Part shown: positions 61,402-64,000 of the stretch, one piece after another
How positions within the stretch are numbered: position 1 is the first letter of the stretch
Layout of the letters: each line of letters opens with the position of its first letter
DNA from: Acidimicrobiaceae bacterium
GTDB taxonomy: Bacteria > Actinomycetota > Acidimicrobiia > Acidimicrobiales > UBA8190
Direction of reading: 5' to 3'
NCBI GenBank assembly: GCA_003151955.1
Contig: PLZB01000049.1
Span: 1-64,000 of the forward strand
DNA: 64,000 bases
Made by a program: the position numbers and the translations under genes
The notes under the pieces: model-generated
Seen by the model: only the letters and a program-made list of their open reading frames with translations
Told to the model about the DNA's origin: nothing
Databases searched by the model: none

Positions 61402-63045
61402 TCAGACCTTCAGGCCGGCGGTCAGGAAGGACCTGATCCCGTCGGCGATCCCCCGGGCCGCCCCCTGGCGCCACTGGGGCGTCTCGATCAGCCCGGCGTC
61501 GGTGCTGTTCGCCATGTTGGCGCACTCGATGAGGACCTTCGGGACCGTCGAGAGGTTCAGCCCCCCCAGGTCGTCCCGGGTGATGAGCCCGTCCTGGCCG
61601 TCGTAGCTCGAGGTCGGCTCCCCGGTGTCAGACCCGAAGCTGTCCCGCACGTCGGTCCCGAGGAGGGCCGACGGGGCCACGATGGACCGGTTGTCACTGA
61701 TCGGACTGACCACCGGGGCCGGCATGATCACCGTGTAGCCCCGGCCGCCGACCGGCCCCCCGTCGGCGTGGACGGAGACGGCGACGGCGGCCCCGGAGCC
61801 GTTCCCGATGGCGGCCCGGACGTCCACGCAGGGCCCCACCCCGGTGTCGGTCGTCCTCGTCGACACCACCGTGGCCCCCTCGGCCCGGAGGAGGGCCTCG
61901 AGCCGGATGGCCACGTCGAAATTGAAGCCGTGCTCGGTGTAGCCATCGGCCGTCGTGGCCCCGGCCGTGTCGCAGGACTCGGTGAAGCCCCCACCGTCGA
62001 TGGGCCGGTTGATGGCGGCCGGATCCCCACCGTTCCCCCCGTCGTGGCCCGGATCGACGGCCACGGTCAGCCCGGCCAGCGGGAGGACCCCGACCGACCC
62101 CTCGTAGGGGGCGTCCCCGAGGGCGTAGACGGCGCCGTCCGCTCCGACCAGCCAGTAGCCCCGGCCCGAGGGCGTCGCCCCCATCCCGACCACGGCCCGG
62201 TTCAGGACCCCCCCTCCCATCGAACCCTCGAAGGGGGCGTCGCCGAAGGCGAAGATCCCCCCGTCGGCGGCCACGAGCCGGTAGCCCCCGGACGCCGGGT
62301 CCGCCGCCATCGAGACCACTGGGTGGGCCAGGGGCCGGCCTCCCGTGGACCCCTGGAAGCGGGCGGTCCCGAAGGCGAAGATCCTGCCGTCGGAGGCGAC
62401 GAGCCAGTACCCCGACCCACCTGCGGAGGGCCTGAATCCCGCCATCGCTACAATCGGGGCGTTCAGCGACTTCCCGCCCATGGAACCGAGGAAGGACGCG
62501 TCGCCGAAGGCGAAGATCCCCCCGTCGGAGGCGACGAGCCAATAGCCCCTCCCTTCGGGGCTGGGGGCGATGGCCACGATGGGCTCGTTGAGGGGCCGGT
62601 CACCCATGGATCCCTGGAAGCCGGCGGTCCCGAAGGCGAAGATCCCCCCGTCGGAGGCGACGAGCCAGTAGCCCGACACTCCTGCGGAGGGCCCGGATCC
62701 CGCCATGCCCACGATCGGGGCGTTCAGCGGCTTCCCGCCCATGGAACCGAGGTAGGGCGCGTCACCGAAGGCGAAGATCCCCCCGTCGGAGGCGACGAGC
62801 CAGTAGCCCCCCCCATCCGCAGTGGCAGCCATCCCCACCACGACATGGTCCCCGACGGGGTGGGCCGGTGTCCCATGGCCGGCCGCCACCGCCGGTGCTG
62901 TCGTCCCCCCCGCCGTCCCCCTGCTCCCCGGCTCCGGGCCCTGGACCCGGCTCCGGGGAGCAGGCCCGGAGGTGCCGATCAGGACGGCGACCAGGGCCAC
63001 CCCGGCGAGCAGGGCCACGACGACCACCAGGATCCTCCGGGCCAT
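61402..63045 (-). CDS. N-acetylmuramoyl-L-alanine amidase with six-repeat N-terminus
   Basis: Secreted amidase of 547 residues: signal/anchor helix (ILVVVVALLAGVALVAVLI), six repeats of about 37 residues built on GYWLVASDGGIFAFG, then an Amidase_3 domain with zinc-site DPGHDGGNG, a Glu in EHGFNFDVAIRLE and SVHADG. Zn-dependent cleavage of MurNAc-Ala bonds during cell separation is likely; the repeats, resembling a beta-propeller, probably bind the wall. Confidence 0.88.
   Translation of the reverse strand: MARRILVVVVALLAGVALVAVLIGTSGPAPRSRVQGPEPGSRGTAGGTTAPAVAAGHGTPAHPVGDHVVVGMAATADGGGYWLVASDGGIFAFGDAPYLGSMGGKPLNAPIVGMAGSGPSAGVSGYWLVASDGGIFAFGTAGFQGSMGDRPLNEPIVAIAPSPEGRGYWLVASDGGIFAFGDASFLGSMGGKSLNAPIVAMAGFRPSAGGSGYWLVASDGRIFAFGTARFQGSTGGRPLAHPVVSMAADPASGGYRLVAADGGIFAFGDAPFEGSMGGGVLNRAVVGMGATPSGRGYWLVGADGAVYALGDAPYEGSVGVLPLAGLTVAVDPGHDGGNGGDPAAINRPIDGGGFTESCDTAGATTADGYTEHGFNFDVAIRLEALLRAEGATVVSTRTTDTGVGPCVDVRAAIGNGSGAAVAVSVHADGGPVGGRGYTVIMPAPVVSPISDNRSIVAPSALLGTDVRDSFGSDTGEPTSSYDGQDGLITRDDLGGLNLSTVPKVLIECANMANSTDAGLIETPQWRQGAARGIADGIRSFLTAGLKV
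62100..62820 (-). repeat. six tandem repeats coding for GYWLVASDGGIFAFG units
   Basis: About 110-nt units with near-identical central DNA (for example GAGGCGACGAGCCAGTA on the plus strand). They encode the propeller-like N-terminal part of the amidase. The last two repeats are the most diverged. Confidence 0.85.
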
Positions 63046-63156
63046 CGTCCCAACCTACCGGAGGGCTCCCCGCGCCCGGTCCTCCCCGGCCCTTTCTGAC
63101 AGGGTGTCAGCCGATGATGCTGTCAGCAGGTTTTGGTCCTCCCCGGGCCCTCCCCG

Positions 63157-63162
63157 TAGCAT
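63157..63162 (+). promoter_or_regulatory. -10 box of leaderless SDR gene
   Basis: TAGCAT six nt before ATG 63169. Confidence 0.5.
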
Positions 63163-63168
63163 GCCCCC

Positions 63169-63939
63169 ATGGAGCTCAACGGCACTTCAGCAGTCATCAC
63201 GGGCGGCGCCTCAGGACTCGGCGCCGGCACCGTCCGGACCCTCACTGCCCTCGGGGTGCGCTGCACCATCTTCGACCGGAACGAGACCGGGGCCAAGACC
63301 CTGGCCGAGGAGCTCGGCGAGGGGGCCAACTACATCGGCGGTGACGTCACCAACCCCGACGACTGCCAGGCCGCCGTCGACCAGGCCGCCGAGGGGGGGA
63401 ACCTCCGGATCGCCGTGAACTGCGCCGGGACGGGCTGGGTGGGCCGGGTCATCAACAAGGACAACACCCCCCACGACCTCAGCGCCTTCAAGTTCATCCA
63501 GGAGCTCAACATCGTCGGGACCTTCAACGTCATGACCCGGGCCGCCGGAGCCATGGCCGGCCAGGACGTCATGAACGAGGACGGGGAGCGGGGCGTCATC
63601 ATCAACACCGCCTCCGTGGCCGCCTTCGACGGCCAGATCGGCCAGCTGGCCTATTCGGCCTCCAAGGGTGCCGTGGTCGGGATGACCCTCCCGGCCGCCC
63701 GGGACCTCTCCGTGGTCGGCATCCGGGTCCTCACCATCGCCCCCGGACTCTTCGACACGCCCCTGCTGGCCCTGCTCCCCGACGACCAGCGGACCGCCCT
63801 GGGCCAGTCCGTCCTCTTCCCAAAGAAGCTCGGGGACCCCAAGCGCTTTGGCCAGCTCGTGGCCCACATCGCCGAGAACAGCTACCTGAACGGCGAGGTC
63901 ATCCGCCTCGACGGTGGCATCCGGATGCCACCGAAGTAG
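63169..63939 (+). CDS. short-chain dehydrogenase/reductase (HSD10-like)
   Basis: SDR of 256 residues. TGGASGLGAGTV binds the nucleotide with an Asp at the end of strand 2 (FDRNE, NAD preferring), NCAG follows, catalytic Ser in TASVAAFDG, YSASK holds Tyr and Lys. It resembles 3-hydroxyacyl-CoA dehydrogenase type 2. Probably followed by a coupled gene at 63960. Confidence 0.92.
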   Translation: MELNGTSAVITGGASGLGAGTVRTLTALGVRCTIFDRNETGAKTLAEELGEGANYIGGDVTNPDDCQAAVDQAAEGGNLRIAVNCAGTGWVGRVINKDNTPHDLSAFKFIQELNIVGTFNVMTRAAGAMAGQDVMNEDGERGVIINTASVAAFDGQIGQLAYSASKGAVVGMTLPAARDLSVVGIRVLTIAPGLFDTPLLALLPDDQRTALGQSVLFPKKLGDPKRFGQLVAHIAENSYLNGEVIRLDGGIRMPPK

Positions 63940-63959
63940 TCTTCCCCGGAACCCGGACC

Positions 63960-64000
63960 ATGGCCGACGGGGCAGGAGCCGACGACTTCAGCGCCTTCGA
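63960..64000 (+). CDS. partial gene at window end
   Basis: ATG 63960 opens a frame of 13 visible codons (MADGAGADDFSAF) 20 nt after the SDR stop, cut off by the window edge. Likely an operon partner of the SDR gene; not identifiable. Confidence 0.4.
   Translation, partial: MADGAGADDFSAF

Overview
The window is a very high-GC bacterial chromosome segment with nearly all codons ending in G or C. Several traits point to the actinobacterial class Acidimicrobiia: an amidase carrying tandem GYWLVASDGGIFAFG repeats, two F420-type luciferase-like oxidoreductases, many short-chain/acyl-CoA lipid enzymes, an AceE-type pyruvate dehydrogenase, and many genes whose start codon lies only 5-7 nt after a TANNNT-like -10 box (leaderless transcripts). 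The class assignment is inference; no rRNA is present to confirm it.

Layout. 0-9.4 kb: lipoproteins, a metallo-beta-lactamase hydrolase, acyl-CoA dehydrogenases, an acyl-CoA ligase, TetR and thioesterase II (fatty-acid/CoA-ester catabolism), plus the remnant of an AlkA glycosylase. 9.5-15.1 kb: a branched-chain-amino-acid-type ABC importer whose two permeases and two ATPases are fused in one 1281-residue protein. 15.1-20.7 kb: ArsR/DUF2071 operon, a YtpQ-like protein, a ribbon-helix-helix/DUF4097 pair under a striking four-site operator, a frameshifted gene and a VapBC module. 20.7-36.6 kb: thiE, a HhH-GPD protein, a serine hydrolase, a pepsin-like lipoprotein, a P450/TetR/LLM/SRPBCC cluster, FAD amine oxidase, carboxylesterase, ahcY, NTF2-like proteins and a small metalloprotease. 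36.6-48 kb: accessory island (below). 48-64 kb: aceE, an ECF sigma/membrane-protein pair, a prepilin, enoyl-CoA hydratase, an alkyltransferase-like protein, LON-domain and AlkA-like proteins, DinB proteins, a YCII/ECF pair, RNase HI, the repeat amidase and an SDR.

The most unusual part is 36.6-48 kb. A block of 26 tRNA genes, all on the minus strand (40250-43297), covers 19 amino acids (all but Trp) if one aberrant tRNA is counted as Phe. Five of these tRNAs appear to have C instead of the near-universal U at position 33. Most spacers of 14 nt or more hold perfect GC-rich hairpins. A small antitoxin/Doc-type toxin operon with its own leaderless promoter sits between two of the tRNAs. Near-identical 33/34-bp inverted repeats flank the block (38419-38451 and 43337-43370), and a tRNA-Thr-like gene with a collapsed D arm lies just inside the left repeat. 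An RtcB RNA ligase and an HNH nuclease lie on one side, a macro-domain protein and a STAND-like ATPase on the other. A reasonable but untested idea is a backup or nuclease-resistant tRNA set coupled to RNA repair. No integrase or plasmid gene is visible.

Gene decay is a second theme. An AlkA homologue (4440-4916), a PGAP1-like lipase (28560-29401) and a VOC protein (34241-34492) each lack a central block, and the gene at 19770-20044 has a frameshift. Two apparently complete genes have no ordinary start codon (ACG at 3442, ATC at 23145). Assembly error cannot be excluded for any of these.
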